Shown in pieces: positions 57,480 to 64,000 of a stretch of 64,000 bases of DNA. The notes beneath the pieces are model-generated. The model saw nothing but the letters and a program-made list of their open reading frames with translations. It did no database searches and was not told where the DNA came from. Each line of letters opens with the position of its first letter. Positions within the stretch are counted from its first letter, which is position 1. The stretch covers positions 1,054,001-1,118,000 of the forward strand of contig NZ_CP098502.1 of NCBI RefSeq assembly GCF_024220175.1, read 5' to 3'. A program made the position numbers and the translations under genes. Source of the DNA: Paraconexibacter antarcticus (GTDB lineage Bacteria > Actinomycetota > Thermoleophilia > Solirubrobacterales > Solirubrobacteraceae).

Positions 57480-57950
57480 TCAGACGGGCAGATCGTAGTC
57501 CAGCCACTCCGAGCGCCTGCCGCCGACGCGGTCGTACACGGCCTGGGCACGGTGGTTGTCGGGCGCGGTCTGCCAGGCCAGGCGCGTGGCGCCGTGCTCG
57601 CGGGCCTCGTCCCGGCAGGCGGCGATGAGCGCGTCCGCCAGGCCGGTGCCGCGCGCGGCGGGGTCGACGTAGAGGTCGTTCATGACGGCGAGGCGGGCGG
57701 CGCCGAGCGTCGACCACGTCCAGAAGACCGTCGCGAAGCCGAGCGGGGTCCCGTCCTCGACCGACCACGCCATGAGCTGCACGCCCTCCCGCTCCGGGTC
57801 GGCCAGCAGCGCGCGGCCGAAGGCGGCGAGGTCGGCGTCGGACGCCTGCACGACCCCGGCCGTCTCCTCGTAGAACGCGCAGTACCCGCGCATCAGCGCG
57901 ACGAGCTCGGGCAGGTCCCCCTGGGTGACGCGCGCGATGGTGAACTCCAT
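57480..57950 (-). CDS. GNAT-family acetyltransferase
   Basis: 156 residues. N-acetyltransferase: FTIARVTQGDLPELVALMRGY, PLGFATVFWTWSTL, the acetyl-CoA motif DLYVDPAARGTGLADALI, and LAWQTAPDNHRAQAVYDRVG. The acceptor is unknown. It precedes the cupin gene by 25 bases, and the pair could act on the same small molecule. Confidence 0.82.
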   Translation of the reverse strand: MEFTIARVTQGDLPELVALMRGYCAFYEETAGVVQASDADLAAFGRALLADPEREGVQLMAWSVEDGTPLGFATVFWTWSTLGAARLAVMNDLYVDPAARGTGLADALIAACRDEAREHGATRLAWQTAPDNHRAQAVYDRVGGRRSEWLDYDLPV

Positions 57951-57982
57951 GAGCTCACCATCGCACGGGTGGCGTTAGCCGC

Positions 57983-58810
57983 TCAGGACATCATTCCCGA
58001 GAAGACCCCGCCGCTGACGTTCAGCACCTGACCGTGGACGTAGTTCGACCACGGCGAGCAGAGGAAGAAGACGCCGCCGGCGGCCTCCTCCGGGGTCGCG
58101 GGGCGACCGAGCGGGATCATCATCGACGCCATCGCGCGCATCTGGTCCGGGATGCCGAGCTGGACCTTCTCGCCGTCGATCTCCATGACGTTGTCATCGA
58201 CCTTCGACTGCGTCAGGCGCGTGTCGACGAAGCCGAACGCGACCGCGTTGCAGTTGATCTTGAACTGGCCCCACTCCTTGGCGATCGTCTTCGTCAGGCC
58301 GACGACGCCGTTTTTCGCGGCGGAGTAGTTGGCCTGGCCGGCGTTGCCCATCGTGCCCGAGATCGACGCGACGTTGACGATCTTGCGGAAGTTCTCGACG
58401 CCCTCCTCCTTCTCCTTCTTGGCCGGCTCGCGCAGGTGCGGCGCGGCGGCGCGGAGGACCTTGAACGGGACGGTCGTGTGGATCGCGATCATGCGGTCCC
58501 ACCAGTCGTCGCTCATCTTGTGGATGGGCGCGTCGAGGGTGTAGCCGGCGTTGTTGACGATGATGTCGATCTGGCCCCACGCGTCGATCGCGGTCTTGAT
58601 GAGCTGATCGGGCGCGTCGCCCTTCGTGAGGTCGCCGGCGTAGACCGCGGTCTCGCCCGCGATCTCCGAGGCGGTCTGCTGCGCGACGTCGGCGTCGAGG
58701 TCGTTGATGACGACCTTGGCGCCCTGCTCGCTGAGCAGTTCTGCGGTGGCGCGGCCGATGCCGCGGGCGCTGCCGGTGACGATGGCCACCTTGCCGTCGA
58801 GGACTCCCAT
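57983..58810 (-). CDS. short-chain dehydrogenase, FabG-like
   Basis: 275 residues. NAD(P)-dependent reductase/oxidase with the cofactor motif IVTGSARGIGRATAELL, INDLDADV, NNAGYTLD and the catalytic Ser-Tyr-Lys in NVASISGTMGNAGQANYSAAK. A GGAGACGCGC ribosome site precedes the ATG. Close to 3-oxoacyl-ACP reductases, but carries extra residues (EPAKKEKEEGVENFRK) between the active-site strands and could act on acyl-CoA instead. Confidence 0.86.
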   Translation of the reverse strand: MGVLDGKVAIVTGSARGIGRATAELLSEQGAKVVINDLDADVAQQTASEIAGETAVYAGDLTKGDAPDQLIKTAIDAWGQIDIIVNNAGYTLDAPIHKMSDDWWDRMIAIHTTVPFKVLRAAAPHLREPAKKEKEEGVENFRKIVNVASISGTMGNAGQANYSAAKNGVVGLTKTIAKEWGQFKINCNAVAFGFVDTRLTQSKVDDNVMEIDGEKVQLGIPDQMRAMASMMIPLGRPATPEEAAGGVFFLCSPWSNYVHGQVLNVSGGVFSGMMS

Positions 58811-58942
58811 GCGCGTCTCCTGTCTCGTGAACCTTGGTAGGGGGCGGGTCCGCCCGGCTGGGGCGGCGGACCGCGACGGGTGAATCCTATTCAGGCGCCA
58901 GGGGTGGGGCGGTCCGCCGCACGGCCCGATCGGGTCACGGCG

Positions 58943-60070
58943 TCAGCGCCCCGGCTGCGCCTTGAGCCAGATCGTCGCGGCCTCGACCCGGTTCGCCGCC
59001 CCGAGCTTGCGGAGGATCCGCTTGACGTGCGACTTCGCCGTCTCCTCGGAGATGAAGAGCCGCGCGGCGATCTGGGCGTTGGAGGCGCCGCCGCCGAGGA
59101 GCGCGAGCACCTCGCGCTCGCGCTTGGACAGCGACTCGGGGAGGCCGGACTCGTCCGCGGCCGGGAGGAGGGCGGCGGTCACGCGGGTGGCGCCGGTCCC
59201 GGCGGCGTCCTCGGAGCCGAGCTCGACCTCGGCGTCGAGGTACTCGGCGACGACCGCCTCCGTGCGGCGCAGCAGGTGGCGCAGCTCGCGGCCCTGGTCT
59301 CGCAGCCGGTCGGCGAGCCGCGCGCGCTCGACCGCGTAGCCGAACCCCTCGGCGAACGCCCACAGCGCGTCGCGGTCGAACTCGTCGACCTTGCGCGGCT
59401 TCAACCGGTGGTCGGCGTGGAGGAAGCCGATCACGCGGCCCTCGGGCATGATCGGCGCGGCGACGTAGGAGTGCGTGTCGTAGGCGGCGGCGAGGTCGGC
59501 GAACACGCGCGGGTTGCCCACGGCCTGCTCGACGGCCATCGGGCGCCGGCGGCGGACCATCTCGGTCTCGAGCGCCTGGGTCGCGAGGACGGCGGGGTGC
59601 TCGCGGCTGTAGCGCAGCAGGCGGGCAGCGGCCTCGGGGTCGCCCTCGACGTGGAAGGCCTCGGCGTACAGCTCCTGCCCGCGGACCCGGTAGAGGACCG
59701 CGCGGTCGAAGCCGCAGGCGGCGCACGCCGTCCGCGGCGCGGCGGCGATCATCGCCTCGGCACTGGGCAGCCGCCGCAGCGTCGCGAGCTCGGCGTTCAC
59801 CCGCGCGAGCGTCTCCAGCCGGTCGCGCACCTGCCGGTCGGCGGCGCGCTCGCGACGCTCCTGTAGGTCGAGCAGCGCGTCGACGGCCGCCCGCAGCGCC
59901 GGCGACGCGTCGGCCGCCAGCGTCGCGAGCTGCTCCTCGAGCGCGGCCGCCTCGTCCTCGAGCGCGGCCCGTTCGGCGGTCGCGGCCGCGGCCGGCGGGT
60001 CCTGCGGCCACGGCGGCAGGTCGTCGGCGAGCGGGTGCGGGGACGTCGTGTCCCCGCGGGCGGCGTCCAT
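58943..60070 (-). CDS. GAF-LuxR transcriptional regulator
   Basis: 375 residues. Helical N-terminus, a GAF domain about residues 100-250 (CAACGFDRAVLYRVRGQELY, VAAPIMPEGRVIGFLHADH, FAEGFGYAVERARLADRL), and a C-terminal LuxR helix-turn-helix (LSKREREVLALLGGGASNAQ, IAARLFISEETAKSHVKRIL). GAF domains bind a small ligand or heme; none is identifiable here. Divergent by 38 bases of gap from the nitrilase operon's end; leaderless with TAGCGT. Confidence 0.85.
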   Translation of the reverse strand: MDAARGDTTSPHPLADDLPPWPQDPPAAAATAERAALEDEAAALEEQLATLAADASPALRAAVDALLDLQERRERAADRQVRDRLETLARVNAELATLRRLPSAEAMIAAAPRTACAACGFDRAVLYRVRGQELYAEAFHVEGDPEAAARLLRYSREHPAVLATQALETEMVRRRRPMAVEQAVGNPRVFADLAAAYDTHSYVAAPIMPEGRVIGFLHADHRLKPRKVDEFDRDALWAFAEGFGYAVERARLADRLRDQGRELRHLLRRTEAVVAEYLDAEVELGSEDAAGTGATRVTAALLPAADESGLPESLSKREREVLALLGGGASNAQIAARLFISEETAKSHVKRILRKLGAANRVEAATIWLKAQPGR

Positions 60071-60076
60071 GCGCCG

Positions 60077-60082
60077 ACGCTA
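60077..60082 (-). promoter_or_regulatory. -10 element TAGCGT, leaderless start
   Basis: Minus strand; ends 6 bases before the ATG at 60070. Confidence 0.4.
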
Positions 60083-60108
60083 CCGGACCGCAGCGCCCGC
60101 GGCAGCCG

Positions 60109-61200
60109 TCAGCGGGCGGCGCCGACCGGCGCGGCGCCGCGCGCGGGGACGAGCCACGGCGGGGCCTCGACGGCCGGGGCGCGCGCCGCCGGCGTGTAGG
60201 CCGGAAGGTCGGTCGACGGGGACCACGAGTGGCGGCCGAGCGCCTTCATCGCGCGGTACTTCACGACCCCGTGGGCGTTGCCCGCGTACCAGACGAGGTG
60301 CACCGACACGGGGAACGGGGCGTTCCAGAAGAGGTCGGGGATCGGGTCGCGGGGGCGGGGCGCGGCCATGACGACGTCCGCGGCGACGTAGCCCTCGCCG
60401 TCGTCGTAGCCGAGGCGCTGCAGGACGACGCCGTCCGCGTCGCAGATGCACGTCTCGCCGAGCATCCGCGAGGGCCACGACAGCCCCGGCACGAGCGGCG
60501 TCTGCATCGTGAACGGCCCGACGTGCGACGGATGGACGGCCGGCACCCCGAGCATCCGCGCCATCCGCGGCGGGGTCTCGCGGCAGTACTGCTCGAGGAA
60601 GCCCTCGTCGCGGGTGATGAACCACGGCTTCGTCAGGGCCCAGGTCGGGAACGACGGGAAGTGCATGCCGCCGGCGAGCAGGCGCGCGCGGCCGACGAGC
60701 CGCTTCGCCGTGCGCACCCGGCCCCACTCGAAGCCGTTCGCGCAGCCGATCGGCCCGAGCGACGTCTCCATGAGGCCGTCGTCGGTGCCGCCCGAGTAGT
60801 AGTTGTTCTCCCAGAAGGACGGCTGGTCCTTGTCGTGCAGGTGGATCGCGCCGTCCGGTGCGCAGAGCGCGTAGGTACCGCGGGTGTCGGTGCCGCGCAC
60901 GGCGATGAAGCCGCCGCCGACGAGGCAGCCGTGTTCGCGGGCGAGCGCGCGCAGCGTCTGCAGCGGCGCGCCGAGCAGCGGCCGGGCGACCGAGCGCATG
61001 CGCTTGTCGTACGCGTTCGGGGAGGTGATCGCCTCGGGCAGGAAGATCGCGTCGGGGGCGTGCTCGCGGGCGGCCTGGCCGACGAGGTCCGAGACGCGCC
61101 GGAGGTTCGCCTCGACCTCGCCGATCCGGAGCGCCGGCTGGATCGCGACGACGCGCACCGAGCGGTCGTCGCCGGCCCCGTTCGTGCTCGCCGCGCTCAT
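60109..61200 (-). CDS. nitrilase/carbon-nitrogen hydrolase
   Basis: 363 residues. Hydrolysis of a nitrile, amide or carbamoyl bond. The Glu-Lys-Cys triad is visible: FLPEAITSPN, LHDKDQPSFWENNYYSG and GPIGCANGFEWGR, with the nucleophile near residue 155. The C-terminal third is Pro/Ala-rich. The ATG overlaps the dehydrogenase stop (ATGA), so the two form an operon and may act in sequence. Substrate unknown. Confidence 0.8.
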   Translation of the reverse strand: MSAASTNGAGDDRSVRVVAIQPALRIGEVEANLRRVSDLVGQAAREHAPDAIFLPEAITSPNAYDKRMRSVARPLLGAPLQTLRALAREHGCLVGGGFIAVRGTDTRGTYALCAPDGAIHLHDKDQPSFWENNYYSGGTDDGLMETSLGPIGCANGFEWGRVRTAKRLVGRARLLAGGMHFPSFPTWALTKPWFITRDEGFLEQYCRETPPRMARMLGVPAVHPSHVGPFTMQTPLVPGLSWPSRMLGETCICDADGVVLQRLGYDDGEGYVAADVVMAAPRPRDPIPDLFWNAPFPVSVHLVWYAGNAHGVVKYRAMKALGRHSWSPSTDLPAYTPAARAPAVEAPPWLVPARGAAPVGAAR

Positions 61201-62867
61201 GACCGCACCCCGCCGCGCGCGACGAGGCCGGTCGCGTCGGCCCCTCGCGGCAGGCAGCCGAACGTCCCGTCGCCGTCACCCGTCAGCCGCGTCGCGCAGT
61301 AGGCGTCGGCGACGGCGGGCGGGGCGTGGCGGACGAGCAGGGACGCCTGGAGGCAGCGGGCGAGCCACCCCGTCAGCGCGCGGGCGCCCGCCTCGCCGGG
61401 GACGTCGCGGATGCGGTCCTCCAGGCCGGCGATCGCCGCGTCCAGGCGGCGGTCGGCGCCGGCCCCCGCGGCGACCTCGTCGCGGAACGCCTGCACCGAC
61501 TCCGGCTCGCGCTGCATCGCGCGCAGGACGTCGAGCGCCTGGACGTTGCCCGAGCCCTCCCACACGGACATGAGCGGCGCCTCGCGATAGCTGCGCGGCA
61601 GGCGCGACTCCTCGACGTACCCGTACCCGCCCTGGCACTCGAGCGCCTCGGCGGCGTGCATCGGCGCGCGCTTGCAGACCCAGAACTTCAGGACGGGGCC
61701 GGCGAGGCGGCGGAAGGCGATCGCCTGCGCGTCCCCGGCGGCGGCGTCCTGCGTGGCCCGGGCGAGGCGGAGCGCCGACCACGTCGCCGCCTCGCTCTCG
61801 ACCGCGAGGTCGGCGAGCACCGCGGTCATCGCGGGCTGGTCGGCGAGCGGACGCCCGAACGCGGTCCGGTGGCGGGCCCAGTGGATCGCCTCGACGGTGC
61901 CGGTGCGCATGACCGCGGTCGACCCGAGGACGCAGTCCTGCCGGGTCCCGCCGATCATCGCCATGATCGCCCGCACACCGCGCCCGGGCTCGCCGACGAG
62001 CTGCGCGAGGGACCCGTCGAAGCGCACCTCGGCCGTCGGGTTCGAGCGGTTGCCGAGCTTGTCCTTCAGGCGGTCGATCGTCCAGCCGTTCGGCCCGCCG
62101 TCGTCGAGCCGGCGGGGCACGAGCAGGCAGCTCACGCCCTCGGCGGTCTGGGCGAGGACGAACATCGCGTCGGAGTGGACGGCGGAGACGAACCACTTCT
62201 CGCCGGTCACGCGGTACCACCCGTCGCCGGCGTCCGGCTCGGGCTCGGCGACCGTCGTGTTCGTCCGCACGTCGGACCCGCCCTGCTTCTCGGTCAGCGC
62301 CATGCCGATGAGCGCGCCCGCCTTCTCGCCCGCGGGGAGCGCGCGCGTGTCGTAGACGCCGCTCGTGACGGGGCGCTCCCAGCGGGCGGCGACCGCGTCG
62401 GTGAGCCGCAGCGCGGGCACGCACGCGTAGGTCATCGCGAGCGGGCAGGTCGACCCGGCCTCGACCTGGGCGACGGCGATGAACTTCGCGGCGCGGGCGA
62501 CCTGGGCCGCCGGGTGCTCGTCCGCCCAGACGGCGCCGGCGACGCCGTGCTCGACCGCGAGCCGCATGACGTGGTCCCACGCGGGCGTGAACGTCACCTC
62601 GTCGGTGCGGGCTCCGCCGCGGTCGTAGGGCCGGTGGACGGGCGGCTGCTCGTTCGCGAGGAAGCCGGCCTCGAGCCCCTCGCGCGACCCGAGCTCGCGG
62701 CCGAGCGCGGAGCACTCCGCGAGCCGGTCGCCCGCGCCGAACGCCTGCAGCGCATCGACGAGCGCCGCGTCGCTCCCGACGACGTCGAAGCCCTCCAGGC
62801 GCGGGGGTGTGTTGCCGGTCGCGCGGTTGGACGCGGTGGGCGGCGGGGGAGCGGCGACGGGGGTCAT
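61197..62867 (-). CDS. AidB-like acyl-CoA dehydrogenase
   Basis: 556 residues, longer than typical acyl-CoA dehydrogenases and close to the AidB/isovaleryl-type group. Seen: FTPAWDHVMRLAVEHGVAGA, GMALTEKQGGSDVRTNTT, YRVTGEKWFVSAVHSDAMFV, CLLVPRRLDDGG, RFDGSLAQLVGEPGRGVRAI, ECQGGYGYVEESRLPRSYRE and LMSVWEGSGNVQALDVLRAM. FAD is expected; the catalytic Glu is not obvious, as in AidB, which may protect DNA or oxidise something other than acyl-CoA. Coupled to the nitrilase. Confidence 0.82.
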   Translation of the reverse strand: MTPVAAPPPPTASNRATGNTPPRLEGFDVVGSDAALVDALQAFGAGDRLAECSALGRELGSREGLEAGFLANEQPPVHRPYDRGGARTDEVTFTPAWDHVMRLAVEHGVAGAVWADEHPAAQVARAAKFIAVAQVEAGSTCPLAMTYACVPALRLTDAVAARWERPVTSGVYDTRALPAGEKAGALIGMALTEKQGGSDVRTNTTVAEPEPDAGDGWYRVTGEKWFVSAVHSDAMFVLAQTAEGVSCLLVPRRLDDGGPNGWTIDRLKDKLGNRSNPTAEVRFDGSLAQLVGEPGRGVRAIMAMIGGTRQDCVLGSTAVMRTGTVEAIHWARHRTAFGRPLADQPAMTAVLADLAVESEAATWSALRLARATQDAAAGDAQAIAFRRLAGPVLKFWVCKRAPMHAAEALECQGGYGYVEESRLPRSYREAPLMSVWEGSGNVQALDVLRAMQREPESVQAFRDEVAAGAGADRRLDAAIAGLEDRIRDVPGEAGARALTGWLARCLQASLLVRHAPPAVADAYCATRLTGDGDGTFGCLPRGADATGLVARGGVRS

Positions 62868-62969
62868 GGCGCCATCCAAGCGGCCCCGCGCGGCGGTGGG
62901 AAGGGAGGTTCACTCCGAGGGGTGACCGGGTGTACCCCGATTGGCGATGCCGCCCCCGCCGGACGGGCC

Positions 62970-62975
62970 TACGGT
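62970..62975 (+). promoter_or_regulatory. -10 element TACGGT, leaderless start
   Basis: Ends 6 bases before the ATG at 62982. Confidence 0.45.
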
Positions 62976-62981
62976 TGGCCC

Positions 62982-64000
62982 ATGACCGAGATCGACCGCC
63001 ACGAGAGCACCGACGTCCTCATCATCGGCAGCCGCTGCGCCGGCAGCGCGGCCGCGATCGGCTTCGCCCGCGCCGGGCGCTCGGTCGTCGCGATCGACCG
63101 CGCGAAGTTCCCGTCCGACACGCTCTCGACGCACGTGAACTTCCCGTCCGCGGTCGCCGAGCTGCAGGCGGTCGGCGCGCTCGGGCGGATCCTCGCCCAC
63201 GACCCGCCGAAGTGCACCCACGGGATGGTCGAGGCGGACGGCGTCCGCTGCCTGCAGCGCTTCGCGACCGTCGACGGCATCGACTACGGGATCTGCCTGC
63301 CGCGCCCCGAGCTCGACCACGCCCTCGTGGAGACCGCGCGCGAGGCCGGCGCCGAGGTCCGCGAGCGGACGGCGCTGCAGGAGATCCTGTGGACCGGCAA
63401 GCGGGTCTCCGGCGCGGTCGTCCGCGAGCGCGACGGCGCGCTCGTGCAGATCGACTGCAAGCTCCTCGTCGGGGCCGACGGGCGCCGCTCGACCGTCGCG
63501 CGGCTCGTCGGCGCCGAGCGCCCGTACCGCGGGTCGCGCAACGAGCGCGGCTGCGCCTTCTGGTACATGGACGACCCGCTCGTCGGCACCGAGTGGCGCG
63601 AGCGGCTCATCCAGCTGCGCTCCGGCACGACGCACGCGCTCATCTTCCCGTGCCCCGAGGGCCGCGTCATGTGCCTGTTCATGGGGCCCGCCGAGGACAT
63701 CCCGCGGTACCGCAAGGACCCGGAGGCGATGTGGGAGGCGATGCTCGACGCGAACCCCGCCGTCCGCGTCCGCCTCGGCGGGGCGACGAACTTCTCGAAG
63801 CTCCGGTCGACCGGCGACAACGTCGCCTTCCACCGCCGCTCGAGCGGCCCCGGGTGGGCGCTCGCGGGCGACGCCGGGCACTTCAAGGACCCGATCATCG
63901 GGCAGGGGATCCGCGACGCCGTCCGCTTCGGGCGCATCCTCGGGGAGACGTGCGCACCGGCCCTCGGCGACCCGAAGGCGCTCGACGCGGCGACGCGGGC
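62982..64000 (+). CDS. FAD-dependent monooxygenase-like protein, partial
   Basis: 339 codons, cut by the window end. N-terminal FAD motif DVLIIGSRCAGSAAAIGFARAG, then the second FAD/NADPH motif VGADGRRSTVARLVGAE and WALAGDAGHFKDPIIGQGIRD, which is the group-A flavin monooxygenase/geranylgeranyl-reductase layout. The C-terminus is missing, so the subfamily cannot be set. Divergent from the AidB-like gene by about 115 bases. Confidence 0.8.
   Translation, partial: MTEIDRHESTDVLIIGSRCAGSAAAIGFARAGRSVVAIDRAKFPSDTLSTHVNFPSAVAELQAVGALGRILAHDPPKCTHGMVEADGVRCLQRFATVDGIDYGICLPRPELDHALVETAREAGAEVRERTALQEILWTGKRVSGAVVRERDGALVQIDCKLLVGADGRRSTVARLVGAERPYRGSRNERGCAFWYMDDPLVGTEWRERLIQLRSGTTHALIFPCPEGRVMCLFMGPAEDIPRYRKDPEAMWEAMLDANPAVRVRLGGATNFSKLRSTGDNVAFHRRSSGPGWALAGDAGHFKDPIIGQGIRDAVRFGRILGETCAPALGDPKALDAATR

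Noticed and set aside
1..64000. rRNA, tRNA, CRISPR arrays and insertion sequences
   Set aside because: Looked for cloverleaf-like segments, conserved rRNA blocks, spaced repeats and transposase motifs; none found by eye. A tRNAscan or Infernal run would be decisive.

Overview
The window is very GC-rich DNA with strong GC bias at third codon positions and densely packed genes. Gene content (F420-type nitroreductase, WS/DGAT acyltransferase, fused indolepyruvate:ferredoxin oxidoreductase, GerW-family protein, ECF sigma factor fused to a zinc finger and membrane anchor, actinobacterial HhH-GPD glycosylase) suggests an actinobacterium, most likely class Thermoleophilia (Solirubrobacterales/Patulibacter-Conexibacter type). 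The taxonomic call is inference from gene families, not from a marker gene.

Region 1 (about 1-6810) is the right part of an integrated phage-like element: two ribbon-helix-helix genes, a GP88-family protein, an AlpA-like helix-turn-helix protein, a small serine recombinase, a RusA resolvase, zinc-ribbon proteins, a replication-type protein and several micro-genes, many joined by 4-base stop/start overlaps and preceded by Shine-Dalgarno sites. Its right boundary falls inside the GGDEF domain of a host GGDEF-EAL gene, whose 3' part (to 7921) survives as a remnant. The left end of the element is outside the window.

Region 2 (7.9-14.4 kb) holds a deazaflavin-dependent nitroreductase, a response regulator gene with two frame lesions, a PlsC acyltransferase, and a leftward operon DUF445 - DUF4393 - PAS histidine kinase; the kinase also carries a frame lesion. 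Region 3 (14.4-27 kb) is metabolic: a carotenoid-desaturase-like oxidoreductase, a FadR-type regulator next to a 1189-residue 2-oxoacid:ferredoxin oxidoreductase, a NIPSNAP protein, a sugar dehydrogenase lipoprotein, WS/DGAT, an MBL hydrolase, a Leu/Phe dehydrogenase, and the fused ECF sigma factor. Region 4 (27-40 kb) has a 1383-residue secreted BNR/ASH-repeat protein, an aldehyde dehydrogenase, a thiolase-SCP2 operon whose SCP2 protein has a long Ala/Glu/Pro tandem-repeat tail, a glycosylase, a Nudix hydrolase, a rubredoxin, a GerW protein and a glutathionyl-hydroquinone-reductase-like protein. Region 5 (39-46 kb) has a degenerate membrane kinase with nearby stand-alone receivers and the biotin operon bioB-bioF-bioD without bioA.

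Region 6 (46-64 kb) contains exonuclease III, an S49 peptidase, an epimerase/membrane-protein operon divergent from a MocR regulator, an enoyl-CoA hydratase, a stand-alone biotin carrier protein, a glycosyltransferase, a 290-base stretch that is almost entirely self-complementary (candidate structured RNA, 52308-52593), an EF-G-like GTPase, glycerol kinase, a second acyltransferase, cupin/GNAT and SDR genes, a GAF-LuxR regulator, an AidB-like dehydrogenase/nitrilase pair and a flavin monooxygenase cut by the window end.

Across the host part, first genes of transcription units repeatedly show a TANNNT hexamer ending 6-9 bases before the start codon and no Shine-Dalgarno site, which points to widespread leaderless mRNAs. 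Operon-internal genes and the phage-like genes use Shine-Dalgarno sites instead. No rRNA, tRNA, CRISPR array or insertion sequence was recognised.
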